Of a DNA stretch of 64,000 nt, positions 42,479 to 50,883 are shown piece after piece. The DNA is from Scatosoma sp045542595 (GTDB lineage Bacteria; Bacillota; Clostridia; Christensenellales; Borkfalkiaceae), in assembly GCA_045542595.1 (NCBI GenBank), contig JAZQLI010000003.1, positions 32,175 through 96,174 on the forward strand, read 5' to 3'. Position 1 is the stretch's first letter. Every line of letters begins with the position of its first letter. The position numbers and the translations under genes are program-made. The notes under the pieces are model-generated. The model did not search any database. It worked only from the letters and a program-made list of their open reading frames with translations, and was not told the DNA's origin.

Positions 42479-43807
42479 TTAACCATTGATTCCCTGTTTT
42501 TTCTTCGCCAAAATATGCATAGCGCATTCCACACGCTTTTTCATCATTTCGCACGTGGTTTCATACGGCTCGTCAATGTCGCCGTTGAAATGATAGTTGT
42601 TTGCGCTGCAACCGCCCGAACAAATGAATTTCGCGAAGCAGTTTTCGCATTTTTTACGGGTAAACAGACAGGAATTTTTAAATTTTTCACGGATATCGGG
42701 ACGCGTAATCCCTTCAAATACGCTACCCATACGGAAATTTTCGTCCCCCGCAAACTGGTGGCAAGGATACAAATCGCCGTTGGGGGTTACGGAGAAATAT
42801 TCGTTGCCCGCGCCGCACGCCGAAACGCGTTTGGAAAGACAAGGGCCGCCTTCCAAATCGATATTGAAGTGGAAAAAATTAAATCCTTCATCTTCCGCGT
42901 GGCGTTGTAAATACGCTTCGCAAAGATTTTCGTATTCCGCTTTGATAGCAGGTAAATGCTTGTCCGTAATTTGCAAATCGGGAATATCCGTTACGACGGG
43001 TTCCATCGAGATAGAGTCTACCCCTTGGTCGGCGATAAAGAGTACGTCTTTTGCAAAATCGAGATTTTTTGCCGTAAACGTACCGCGCACGTAATAGCTT
43101 TTATTGCCGCGCAGGGAAATGAATTTTTTAATTTTATCTATAATTAAATCGAACGTGCCCTTGCCGTTTACCGTTTTTCTTATCGCGTCGTGCACTTCTT
43201 TTCTACCGTCTAACGAAAGCACTACGTTTTCCATTTCTGCATTGAAAAAGGCTATCGTTTCGTCGTTTAAAAGCAATGCGTTCGTGGTGGTGGTAAACAA
43301 AAATTTCTTGCCTGCCGCCGCGCCCTTTTCTTTCGCGTAATACACCGTTTGTTTTAAAACTTCTAAATTCATAAGCGGCTCGCCGCCGAAGAAGTCCATT
43401 TCCAACACCTTGCGTTTACCGCTGTTTTCAATAAGAAAATCCACCGCTTTTTTCGCCGTTTCAAACGTCATACTTTCGCGTTTAGAATGGTACGCGCCTT
43501 CGTCGGCAAAGCAGTAACGGCAACGGAAGTTGCAATCGTGGCAAATATGGATACAAAGCGCCTTTATTTCGTTGCTTTTCATAGGATACGCTTTCACTTC
43601 GTCTTTATAGAGCAAACCTTCCCGTTTAAGCGTTTCCACGTCCGCAAGAATTTCTTTAATTTGTTCGTCGGAAACGTAAGTGATATCCACCTGTTCCCCT
43701 TCCTGCGCCTTTAAATAATCCGCCGTGGCTTTGTCGCATTCGTGCAGCGAACCGCTGCCTACGTCGTATATGTAATTTTGGTTTCTATAACTGAATACGT
43801 GTATCAA
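42479..43807 (-). CDS. scfB: Radical SAM/SPASM SCIFF peptide maturase
   Basis: 442 residues. The radical SAM cluster motif CHDCNFRCRYCFADEG (CxxxCxxC) is near residue 95; FFGGEPLMN, SLDGRKEVHD and a C-terminal SPASM domain follow with paired auxiliary cluster cysteines (CGAGNEYFSVTPNGDLYPCHQFAGDENF, CENCFAKFICSGGCSANNY). This enzyme type forms Cys-Thr thioether bridges in the SCIFF peptide. The precursor is encoded 113 bases upstream on the same strand, across a terminator. Its placement beside secD and yajC is the conserved clostridial locus. Confidence 0.95.
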   Translation of the reverse strand: MIHVFSYRNQNYIYDVGSGSLHECDKATADYLKAQEGEQVDITYVSDEQIKEILADVETLKREGLLYKDEVKAYPMKSNEIKALCIHICHDCNFRCRYCFADEGAYHSKRESMTFETAKKAVDFLIENSGKRKVLEMDFFGGEPLMNLEVLKQTVYYAKEKGAAAGKKFLFTTTTNALLLNDETIAFFNAEMENVVLSLDGRKEVHDAIRKTVNGKGTFDLIIDKIKKFISLRGNKSYYVRGTFTAKNLDFAKDVLFIADQGVDSISMEPVVTDIPDLQITDKHLPAIKAEYENLCEAYLQRHAEDEGFNFFHFNIDLEGGPCLSKRVSACGAGNEYFSVTPNGDLYPCHQFAGDENFRMGSVFEGITRPDIREKFKNSCLFTRKKCENCFAKFICSGGCSANNYHFNGDIDEPYETTCEMMKKRVECAMHILAKKKQGING

Positions 43808-43863
43808 AATACTACTCCTGCCGCCAAAAAAAGAAAGCGGCTTTGAAAACTTTATAATCGGCT

Positions 43864-43897
43864 AAAAACGGCGTACGCGAACCATACGCCGTTTTTT
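43864..43897 (-). terminator. Terminator/attenuator between scfA and scfB
   Basis: 12-base arms (43864-43875 with 43885-43896), loop of 9, T-run on the minus strand. It probably lowers scfB relative to its peptide substrate. Confidence 0.85.
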
Positions 43898-43920
43898 ATG
43901 TCGTCCTTTTTAGCCTACGC

Positions 43921-44073
43921 TTATTTGCGCTCGATTTTATCTTCGCGCGTAATTCTTTCGCAGGACTGGTTGCCTACCGTGCAGCTGGTTTTGCACGCCG
44001 ATTGACAGGTGCTTCTGCATTCGCCGCAAGCCGTAACTTTCTTTTCCGTAGGTTTTGCAATCGTCTTAATCAT
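43921..44073 (-). CDS. scfA: SCIFF six-cysteine RiPP precursor peptide
   Basis: 50 residues, too short for routine ORF lists. Six cysteines at 16, 19, 23, 27, 31 and 38 fall in CQSACKTSCTVGNQSCE, the near-invariant SCIFF core. After a ~15-residue leader the maturase ScfB should install a Cys-to-Thr thioether; by spacing, Cys27-Thr32 is the likely pair. The role of the mature peptide in Clostridia is not known. AGGAG lies 9 bases before the ATG and a good promoter is upstream. Confidence 0.95.
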   Translation of the reverse strand: MIKTIAKPTEKKVTACGECRSTCQSACKTSCTVGNQSCERITREDKIERK

Positions 44074-44109
44074 ATTCTTATTCTCCTAATAAGTAGATTT
44101 TATGGTATT

Positions 44110-44138
44110 ATTATAATATACTTTTACGGAAATTGCAA
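44110..44138 (-). promoter_or_regulatory. Promoter of scfA
   Basis: Minus strand TTGCAA (44138-44133), 17-base spacer, TATAAT (44115-44110). Confidence 0.75.
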
Positions 44139-44205
44139 GCGGTTTAAAAGAATTTCCCATACTTTTTTAGGCTTTTTATCCGTTTTAACTGCTTTTTCGC
44201 TTCTT

Positions 44206-44586
44206 TTAGAAGTCCCGTCGCATATTTACCGCCAACGCACCGCACAGTGCGCCCACCAAAAGTGCCACCGCCGTTTCAATTAAAATCAGCCAAGAAAAGG
44301 AAAAATCGCCGCCGATTGCAGAGAACGCAAGATAAGAAAGCGCCGTAAAAATGAGCCCTACCGCGCCGCCTTTTATAAATCCCTTTTCGCCGCGTATAAA
44401 CGTGATTACGCCCAGTGCTATCGCCAGTGCTTTTACCACTTGATTAACGGGATAAATAACGCTATCGGGCAGGGGGGTCCAGCGTAAAATAGCCGCTAAA
44501 ACCACGGCGGAAAGAAAGGAAAATGCCAAGGCAAGTGCCACGCTTTTAATTATTTGAAAGATAGATACGGTTACGTCGTTTTGCAT
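44206..44586 (-). CDS. TIGR04086-type four-helix membrane protein
   Basis: About 126 residues with four hydrophobic helices (about 9-33, 44-62, 70-90, 98-120) and an IRGEKGFIKGGAVGLIFTALSYL loop. It matches the small membrane protein conserved between yajC and the SCIFF genes in Clostridia; its function is unknown. ATG 44586 has GGAGG 8 bases upstream. The position in the yajC-scfA-scfB-secD string is the main support. Confidence 0.8.
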   Translation of the reverse strand: MQNDVTVSIFQIIKSVALALAFSFLSAVVLAAILRWTPLPDSVIYPVNQVVKALAIALGVITFIRGEKGFIKGGAVGLIFTALSYLAFSAIGGDFSFSWLILIETAVALLVGALCGALAVNMRRDF

Positions 44587-44641
44587 AAAAAACACCTCCG
44601 CATTATCGTATGCGAAGGCGTCTATCGTTTATGCTTTTTTC

Positions 44642-45079
44642 TTATTTATCCGTCGTTTCTTCTACGGGAGCTTCTACCGGAGCTTCTTCTTTTACTTCCT
44701 TTACTTCTTCTACCGCTGCTTTTTCTTTCGTTTCCGCTTTAGGTGCTTCTTCTTTCGATGCTACGGCATCCGTTTGATAAATGGCTTGCATATCAAATTT
44801 AAGATACGATTTACCACTCTTTTCCGTACCCGTTTCCAAAACGAACGTATTATCGTCGCGGCAAACTTCTACAACGATACCGCAAATGCCGCCGATAGTT
44901 TTAACTTTGTTACCCGGCTTAACTGCCCCTAACAGTTTTTCCGTTTCTTCCTGTCTTTTCTTTTGGCTACGGCGGTTAAAGACCATCATCAACACAAATG
45001 CGCCGATGATAATTGCCATAAAAATAATTGTGCTCCAAGGGTCGTTCGTCGCATCGGATGCGCAAGAAAAAATTCCCAT
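44642..45079 (-). CDS. yajC: Preprotein translocase subunit YajC
   Basis: 145 residues. One transmembrane helix (about 16-36, IIFMAIIIGAFVLMMVF) is followed by NRRSQKKRQEETEKLLGAVKPGNKVKTIGGICGIVVEV, the YajC signature. The C-terminus is an unusually long alanine/glutamate-rich tail (EAPVEAPVEE) of about 35 residues. YajC associates with SecDF. It lies upstream of secD in the conserved cluster and has its own promoter. Confidence 0.93.
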   Translation of the reverse strand: MGIFSCASDATNDPWSTIIFMAIIIGAFVLMMVFNRRSQKKRQEETEKLLGAVKPGNKVKTIGGICGIVVEVCRDDNTFVLETGTEKSGKSYLKFDMQAIYQTDAVASKEEAPKAETKEKAAVEEVKEVKEEAPVEAPVEETTDK

Positions 45080-45136
45080 AATTAAAAATCTCCTTTATTT
45101 AGCGAAAGTAGTTCGCCCTTTCTTTTTTATACTTCT

Positions 45137-45165
45137 ATGATAGCGTTTTTTGGGAATTTTTGCAA
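45137..45165 (-). promoter_or_regulatory. Promoter of yajC
   Basis: Minus strand TTGCAA (45165-45160), 17-base spacer, TATCAT (45142-45137). Confidence 0.65.
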
Positions 45166-45216
45166 GCGTTTTATCGGCTTATTTTTAATTTTTTTCAATT
45201 TCACTCACTTTTCATT

Positions 45217-45256
45217 TCAAAAAGAAGGAGCAGATACGCGTTCAACTCGTACCTGC
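45217..45256 (-). terminator. Terminator after the ABC permease gene
   Basis: Minus strand GCAGGTACG - loop of 9 - CGTATCTGC (one G-U pair), then TCCTTCTTTTT. It carries the recurring word GAACGCGTA. Confidence 0.75.
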
Positions 45257-45280
45257 CGCCTTGCTTTATTGATTTAAACG

Positions 45281-46870
45281 TTATAAACTCTCAAAAATTT
45301 CCACGCCGCGTTTTTTAATCCATTGCCATAAAATCGCCGCCGCGCCTAAAAATACCGCCAACGCGATCGCAAAATACCCTTCGGCGTACATATATTGCCC
45401 GAACAAGAAATGTCCGCCTAAAAACAACGCCGCTATCGCCCAACCCACGAACATAGAAATAAGCACGGATAAACTCTGTTTTACTGCTACGATTTCGTTC
45501 GTCCATTTTAAGTTGGGAAGTTTCAAGTTTATCGCCAAGCCCACCAACGCGCAAAGTATGGAAACGGCAAGTATTGTCAAAGTGGCGAAAACTACCGTCA
45601 AAAAGGGAATTTGCAGCAACGCGCAAACGGTAATTAACGCGAGAGAAACGGGCAACGCCGTATATACAAAATGGAATGCGATTTTCGCTTTAAAAATTTC
45701 CTGCGCGTTTACGGGCATTGCGCGTAATATCCATAAATTATCCCCTTCGAGCGACACGGACGAACCCGTAATAACGTTAGTGGTGGCGATAAACGCCAAA
45801 ATAATGGTTACAATGGTTGCCACTGTTCCCTTATCAATAGGAGCGTTAGCAATTTGCGCGCAAAGTTCAGGACTAACCAACGCGTAAATAGCAAACACGA
45901 GCGCGATAATCGAGCCTAACCCTGCGTTGAATAATATCATAGGAGTTTTGATAAACCGCTTGCCTTCTTTCGATAAAATAGCCGTAAATGCCGAGCGCGT
46001 TTTCCCTTCTCTTTTTACGTATTTTGCCTTTTTAGACGTACGCTTTTGCGTAATAATCGACAAAAACGTAGCGGAAAGCAACACGTACACAAGCGCGAAC
46101 GCCGTAATAAAAATCGACGAAAACGCAAGCAAGGAAAGCCAGTTGCCCATTGCCGCCAAACCCATTTGCCATAAGGGATACAACGTGTTTTGGAACGTTT
46201 CCGCAACCGCTGCGCCGTTCATTAAGATATAACCGAGCGTATTGTTCATTTCGCTTACAAAAACGGAATATCCTATTAAAAACGCGATAAGCAGTATGAT
46301 AGAAGTTAAATTTTTGGCAGGAATTTTCGACGTAATAAACGCAATCAACCAACCGATTAACGCCGCTACCGCCATAGCCCCCAGCGGTAAAACAAGTACG
46401 ATTATCAAACTGCAAAACAACGCCGAAAGCGAAAATTCTACCGCCGTGAAATAGTAAACCACGCCCGGCATAAACGCAAGCACAACGATAAGGAGTGCCA
46501 AAAGATATAACCCAAGCATACGGACGAATAATATCGCACTCGGTTTTATCGGCATAGCCAAAAGCAACTCGTTATCTTTGGCTTCGTATAACGTATTTTT
46601 TGCGGCAAGCGCAAGCAATATAGCAGTCATTGAAAACGCCAACAAGCCGATAAGCGCAAAATATACCCACGTCAAACCGCTTTGCACAAGCGGCAAACAC
46701 AACGTTTCTGCAAGAAACCAAAACATAACAACCATCGCACCAAGCGCATATATTATCAACGCGCTGATACCGATAATAAATAGCGGCGAACGGCGTTTCC
46801 CTTTACGTCCGTTTCCCATAAACAAAGCGCCTGCTTCCAACAACTGTTTTTTAAGTAAGGCTTTCAGCAT
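45281..46870 (-). CDS. ABC transporter permease, large
   Basis: 529 residues with about twelve hydrophobic helices and few charged loops (TLYEAKDNELLLAMPIKPSAILFVRMLG, VSLEGDNLWILRAMPVNAQEIFKAKI). These paired 'NELLLAMPI' and 'LWILRAMPV' segments recur in large clostridial ABC-2-type permeases. It overlaps the upstream ATPase gene by 20 bases and surely forms one transporter with it. The substrate is unknown. Confidence 0.82.
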   Translation of the reverse strand: MLKALLKKQLLEAGALFMGNGRKGKRRSPLFIIGISALIIYALGAMVVMFWFLAETLCLPLVQSGLTWVYFALIGLLAFSMTAILLALAAKNTLYEAKDNELLLAMPIKPSAILFVRMLGLYLLALLIVVLAFMPGVVYYFTAVEFSLSALFCSLIIVLVLPLGAMAVAALIGWLIAFITSKIPAKNLTSIILLIAFLIGYSVFVSEMNNTLGYILMNGAAVAETFQNTLYPLWQMGLAAMGNWLSLLAFSSIFITAFALVYVLLSATFLSIITQKRTSKKAKYVKREGKTRSAFTAILSKEGKRFIKTPMILFNAGLGSIIALVFAIYALVSPELCAQIANAPIDKGTVATIVTIILAFIATTNVITGSSVSLEGDNLWILRAMPVNAQEIFKAKIAFHFVYTALPVSLALITVCALLQIPFLTVVFATLTILAVSILCALVGLAINLKLPNLKWTNEIVAVKQSLSVLISMFVGWAIAALFLGGHFLFGQYMYAEGYFAIALAVFLGAAAILWQWIKKRGVEIFESL

Positions 46871-47576
46871 CTTCTTTCTCCAAATCTAAAAATACTTCTT
46901 CCAAACTTTCGTCGCCTTTGACTTCTTCCATCGTACCCACTTTGACGATTTTACCGCTTTTGATAATCGCCACTTTATCGCAAAGTTTTTCCGCCACTTC
47001 CAAAACGTGCGTCGAAAAGAAAATTGCGCCGCCACCCGCGCAAAAATCGCGCATAATCTCTTTAAGCGTATGCGCAGCTTTAGGGTCAAGCCCCACGAAC
47101 GGTTCGTCTAATAAAATGAGTTTGGGACTATGCATAAGCGCCGAAATAAGCGCCAGCTTTTGTTTCATCCCGTGCGAATACGCAGATATCGGCTGTGCCA
47201 AATCGTCCGTCAAAGAGAATGCGTCCGCATACGCGTGTATTTTCTCTCGACGAATATCAGCAGGCACTTTATAGATATCCCCTACGAAATCGAGATACTG
47301 TATCCCCGTCATAAATCCGTATAAATCGGGATTGTCGGGCACGTATGCCAACACTTGCTTGCACGCCAAAGGATTTTCCTTTACGGATACGCCGTCTACG
47401 TAAATTTCCCCCGTTTCAAAACGTAAAATACCGCAAATCGCTTTCAACGTAGTCGTCTTCCCCGCGCCGTTATGCCCGATAAACCCGAATATTTCCCCTT
47501 TTTGAATGTGTAAACTGACGTCGTCTACCGCTTTTTTGTCCCCGTAAACTTTCGTAAGACGCTCGATTTTTAACAT
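46851..47576 (-). CDS. ABC transporter ATP-binding protein
   Basis: 241 residues. Walker A GHNGAGKTT, Q-loop at VLAYVPDNPDLYGFMTG, signature YSHGMKQKLAL, Walker B LILLDEPFVGLD, H-loop FSTHVLE. The YSHGMKQK signature marks the ABC-2/CcmA-like group that works with large permeases. It is the first gene of the pair. Its promoter is overlapped by two tandem TGATATCA palindromes, which suggests repression, perhaps by a GntR/YtrA-type regulator encoded elsewhere. Confidence 0.92.
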   Translation of the reverse strand: MLKIERLTKVYGDKKAVDDVSLHIQKGEIFGFIGHNGAGKTTTLKAICGILRFETGEIYVDGVSVKENPLACKQVLAYVPDNPDLYGFMTGIQYLDFVGDIYKVPADIRREKIHAYADAFSLTDDLAQPISAYSHGMKQKLALISALMHSPKLILLDEPFVGLDPKAAHTLKEIMRDFCAGGGAIFFSTHVLEVAEKLCDKVAIIKSGKIVKVGTMEEVKGDESLEEVFLDLEKEDAESLT

Positions 47577-47599
47577 AATTCGCTCCTTTGCTATTTATT

Positions 47600-47639
47600 T
47601 GATATCACAATGATATCATACAACCAACGTGCTTGTCAA
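47600..47639 (-). promoter_or_regulatory. Promoter with tandem palindromic operator for the ABC pair
   Basis: TTGACA (47639-47634), 18-base spacer, TATCAT (47615-47610) on the minus strand. Two TGATATCA palindromes at 47600-47607 and 47611-47618 overlap and follow the -10 element. Confidence 0.65.
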
Positions 47640-47650
47640 GTATTTTTTAC

Positions 47651-47680
47651 AAAAAAACGGAAGATTTTTTTATCTTCCGC
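47651..47680 (-). terminator. Terminator after tgt
   Basis: Minus strand CGGAAGAT - A-rich loop - ATCTTCCG, then TTTTTTT. Confidence 0.9.
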
Positions 47681-47690
47681 CATTTTGTTA

Positions 47691-48821
47691 TTACCAAATG
47701 CCTTCGCCGCCGTACTTGCGGTAAAATTCCTGTACGTATTCCTTTACGTAGCCGCCGAGAATGGAATTTCTCAACCCTTTCATCAATTTATGCAAGAAAG
47801 TGATATTGTGCAAACTGAGTAGCATTGCACCGTACATTTCGCCCGTATTGATCAGGTGGCGCAAATACGCTTTGGTGTAATGTTTACAACAATAGCAATC
47901 GCACTCACTATCCAGCGGTGAAAAATCTTCTTTGTATTTACCGTTGCGAACGACTACTCTGCCGTGCGAAGTCATCGCCGTACCGTTTCGCGCGATACGG
48001 GTTGCCAACACGCAGTCGAACATATCCACGCCGCGAAGAGTGCCTTCAATCAAGCAATCGGGCGAGCCTACACCCATTAAATAACGGGGTACGTCGGTGG
48101 GCAAACGGGGTTGTAAGTCGTCCAAGAGTTCGTACATAAGGGGCTTGGGCTCGCCGACGGAAAGTCCGCCGATAGCGATACCGTGTTTCACGAACGGCAA
48201 CGTACGCGCCAAACTTTCCGCGCGCAAATCTTTGTACATATTCCCTTGCACGATAGGGAAAGGCGCTTGCGTGGGTACGTCGTGGAATTTATAGCAACGT
48301 TCCAACCACGCCGCCGTACGTTTCATAGCCGATTCCGCTTGCGCGTGGTTGTAGCCGTATTCGCTACACTCGTCGAACGCCATAATGACGTCCGCGCCGA
48401 GATTTTGTTCTACCTGCATTGCCTTTTCGGGCGTAAAAAAGTGTTTACTGCCGTCGACGTTGGAAGAGAACTCCACCCCTTCGTCGGTGATTTTATTGAG
48501 TTTTCCCAAAGAGAATACTTGAAAACCGCCGCTATCCGTCAAAATAGGTTTATCCCAGTGCATAAACTTATGCAAGCCGCCTGCTTTTTTAACGATTTCG
48601 TCTCCTGGACGCATATACAAATGGTAGGTATTCGACAAGATAATTTGCGAGCCTGCTTCTTTCAAATCACGCGGGAATACGCCTTTTACCGTCGCTTGCG
48701 TACCTACGGGCATATACACGGGCGTTTCAATATCGCCGTGCGGCGTATGGAAAATACCTGCGCGCGCGCCCGTTTCTTCGTCCGTTTTTATTACTTCAAA
48801 GGAAAAATGTTCGTTGTTCAA
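47691..48821 (-). CDS. tgt: Queuine tRNA-ribosyltransferase (tRNA-guanine transglycosylase)
   Basis: About 376 residues, a TIM barrel. PVYMPVGTQATVKGV, LSNTYHLYMRPGDE, ILTDSGGFQVFSLG (substrate-binding Asp), GGLSVGEP, YLMGVGSP and CVLATRIARNGTAMT are present, with zinc site CDCYCCKHYTKAYLRHL. It swaps G34 for preQ1 in GUN-anticodon tRNAs. The start TTG 48821 follows AAGGCGG; the ATG at 48869 lies upstream of the expected transcript start. queA is not adjacent. The tgt-yajC-secDF link is conserved, but an ABC pair is inserted here. Confidence 0.96.
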   Translation of the reverse strand: MNNEHFSFEVIKTDEETGARAGIFHTPHGDIETPVYMPVGTQATVKGVFPRDLKEAGSQIILSNTYHLYMRPGDEIVKKAGGLHKFMHWDKPILTDSGGFQVFSLGKLNKITDEGVEFSSNVDGSKHFFTPEKAMQVEQNLGADVIMAFDECSEYGYNHAQAESAMKRTAAWLERCYKFHDVPTQAPFPIVQGNMYKDLRAESLARTLPFVKHGIAIGGLSVGEPKPLMYELLDDLQPRLPTDVPRYLMGVGSPDCLIEGTLRGVDMFDCVLATRIARNGTAMTSHGRVVVRNGKYKEDFSPLDSECDCYCCKHYTKAYLRHLINTGEMYGAMLLSLHNITFLHKLMKGLRNSILGGYVKEYVQEFYRKYGGEGIW

Positions 48822-48859
48822 AACTTTTATCCGCCTTGTACATTGTTTATCTTCTATAC

Positions 48860-48888
48860 AGTATAGCATACTTTTTTACAAAAAGCAA
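48860..48888 (-). promoter_or_regulatory. Promoter of tgt
   Basis: Minus strand TTGCTT (48888-48883), 17-base spacer, TG-extended TATACT (48865-48860). Confidence 0.65.
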
Positions 48889-48900
48889 GAAAACCGTGTG

Positions 48901-50883
48901 TTATTCCAGCTCGAATGCGCCTGTATATAACTGATAATACGTACCTTTTTGCTCCAACAGCTGTTCGTGCGTGCCGCGTTCGATAATCTTGCCGTGGTCG
49001 AGTACCATAATCGCGTCGGCATTGCGGACCGTGGAAAGACGGTGCGCGATAACGAACGTCGTTCTGCCGTGCATTAACCTATCCATACCGTCGTTGATAA
49101 GCGCTTCGGTGCGCGTGTCGATAGACGACGTAGCTTCGTCCAAAATCATAGCCGGCGCGTCCGCCACCGCCGCACGGGCAATGGAAAGGAGTTGGCGTTG
49201 CCCTTGCGAAAGGTTTGCACCGTTGTTGGTGAGCATAGTATGATAGCCTTCGGGCAAGCGGCAAATAAAATCGTCCGCGTTAGCAAGTTTCGCCGCCGCG
49301 ATACACTCTTCATCCGTTGCGTCCAAACGCCCGTAACGGATATTCTCCATTACCGTACCCGTAAACAGGTTGGTATCCTGCAATACGATTCCCAGCGAAC
49401 GACGCAAATCGCTTTTACGAATTTTATTGATATTGATACCGTCGTAACGGATTTTTCCGTCCGCGATATCGTAGAAACGGTTGATAAGGTTGGTAATCGT
49501 CGTTTTTCCTGCACCCGTCGCGCCGACAAACGCTATTTTTTGACCGGGTTTCGCGTATAATGTAACGTCGGAAAGCACTTGTTTTTCGGGCACGTAACCA
49601 AAATCGACGCTATCCATTACGATATCGCCGCGAAGACGAGTATACGTCGTTGTTCCGTCCGCTTTATGGTAATGTTTCCACGCCCATACGCCCGTGCGCT
49701 TATCCGATTCCTTAAGATTACCGTTTTCGTCTTCTTCGGCATTGACAAGGGTTACGTAGCCGTTATCTTCTTCGGGCTGTTCGTCCATCAGCGTAAACAC
49801 ACGGCTTGCACCGGCAAGCCCCATAGCTATCATAGATACCTGTTGGGACATTTGGTTAATAGTCATCGTAAAGTTTCTCGATATACCAAGAAACGCCACG
49901 ATAACGCCGATACCCAGCGCCGTACCGCCGCCAAAAAGAGTGGAAATACCGTAATTAGGCACGTTCAACGCAAACAACGCGCCGCCGATAATCGATAACA
50001 AAACGTAGGTAATGTTGCCGATATTATTTAAAATAGGACCGAGTATATTCCCGAAAACGTGCGCGCGTTCACTGTCTTTGAAAAGCTGTTGATTGAGTTT
50101 ATCAAAATCTTCTTTCGCCCGTTCTTCGTGGGTAAATACTTTTACCACTTTTTGACCTTTCATCATCTCTTCGACAAACCCTTCCGCTCGGGCAAGCGAA
50201 GATTGTTGCGCCACCATATATTTTGCACTGTTACCGCCTATCTTTTTCACGACGAGCGTAACGACGAACGTACAAACGAACACGACGAGTGATAACCAAA
50301 CGCTATACGTGAGCATAATCGTTACCGATACGATAAGGGTAAGCGAACCGCTTAAAAGGTTGGGCAAGCTTTGTCCGATAAGCTGACGGCAAGCGTCCGT
50401 ATCGTTGGTATACGTACTCATAACGTCGCCGTGGGCGTGCGTATCGAAATATTTAATAGGCAGGCTTTGCATCTTTTCGAACATATCCCTACGCAAATGA
50501 TACAGTACGCCCTGCGTGATAGTAGCCATCAATCGAGTATGGAAAAAGGACGCCAAAATAACTATAGCGTATACCGTTATCATCATAATTATCAATCCGA
50601 CGAGCGTAGACTGAATTTCCGCCGTAAAGCCTACCGAAAGAGCGGGAGTAATTACTCTGTCGACAAGTTGTTGCATATACACCGACGATACCAAGCTACC
50701 TACCGAACTGAATAAAATGCAGGCAAGCACGACGAAGAGTTGCCATTTATAATGCTTTAATACCGTTTTGAACAGCCGTTTAAACGTACCCTTTTTAATA
50801 GAGCCTTTGGGCATAGGCATACCGCGTCCGCGCATAGGACGCATAGCACGGGGTTTTTGCTCGTACGATTTTTGTTCCGCCAT
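48901..50883 (-). CDS. Heterodimeric ABC exporter subunit with catalytic Glu (BmrD/TM288-like)
   Basis: 660 residues. A basic N-terminus, then six transmembrane helices (about 55-400) and an NBD with Walker A GATGAGKTT, signature LSQGQRQ, Walker B plus catalytic Glu AMILDEATSSID and H-loop IAHRLS. About 60 extra residues (EEDNGYVTLVNAEEDENGNLKESDKRTG...) are inserted between TMD and NBD. The upstream partner has a degenerate site, so the two should pair as BmrCD/TM287-288-type drug or lipid exporters. The genes abut (stop and start share a base). Confidence 0.9.
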   Translation of the reverse strand: MAEQKSYEQKPRAMRPMRGRGMPMPKGSIKKGTFKRLFKTVLKHYKWQLFVVLACILFSSVGSLVSSVYMQQLVDRVITPALSVGFTAEIQSTLVGLIIMMITVYAIVILASFFHTRLMATITQGVLYHLRRDMFEKMQSLPIKYFDTHAHGDVMSTYTNDTDACRQLIGQSLPNLLSGSLTLIVSVTIMLTYSVWLSLVVFVCTFVVTLVVKKIGGNSAKYMVAQQSSLARAEGFVEEMMKGQKVVKVFTHEERAKEDFDKLNQQLFKDSERAHVFGNILGPILNNIGNITYVLLSIIGGALFALNVPNYGISTLFGGGTALGIGVIVAFLGISRNFTMTINQMSQQVSMIAMGLAGASRVFTLMDEQPEEDNGYVTLVNAEEDENGNLKESDKRTGVWAWKHYHKADGTTTYTRLRGDIVMDSVDFGYVPEKQVLSDVTLYAKPGQKIAFVGATGAGKTTITNLINRFYDIADGKIRYDGININKIRKSDLRRSLGIVLQDTNLFTGTVMENIRYGRLDATDEECIAAAKLANADDFICRLPEGYHTMLTNNGANLSQGQRQLLSIARAAVADAPAMILDEATSSIDTRTEALINDGMDRLMHGRTTFVIAHRLSTVRNADAIMVLDHGKIIERGTHEQLLEQKGTYYQLYTGAFELE

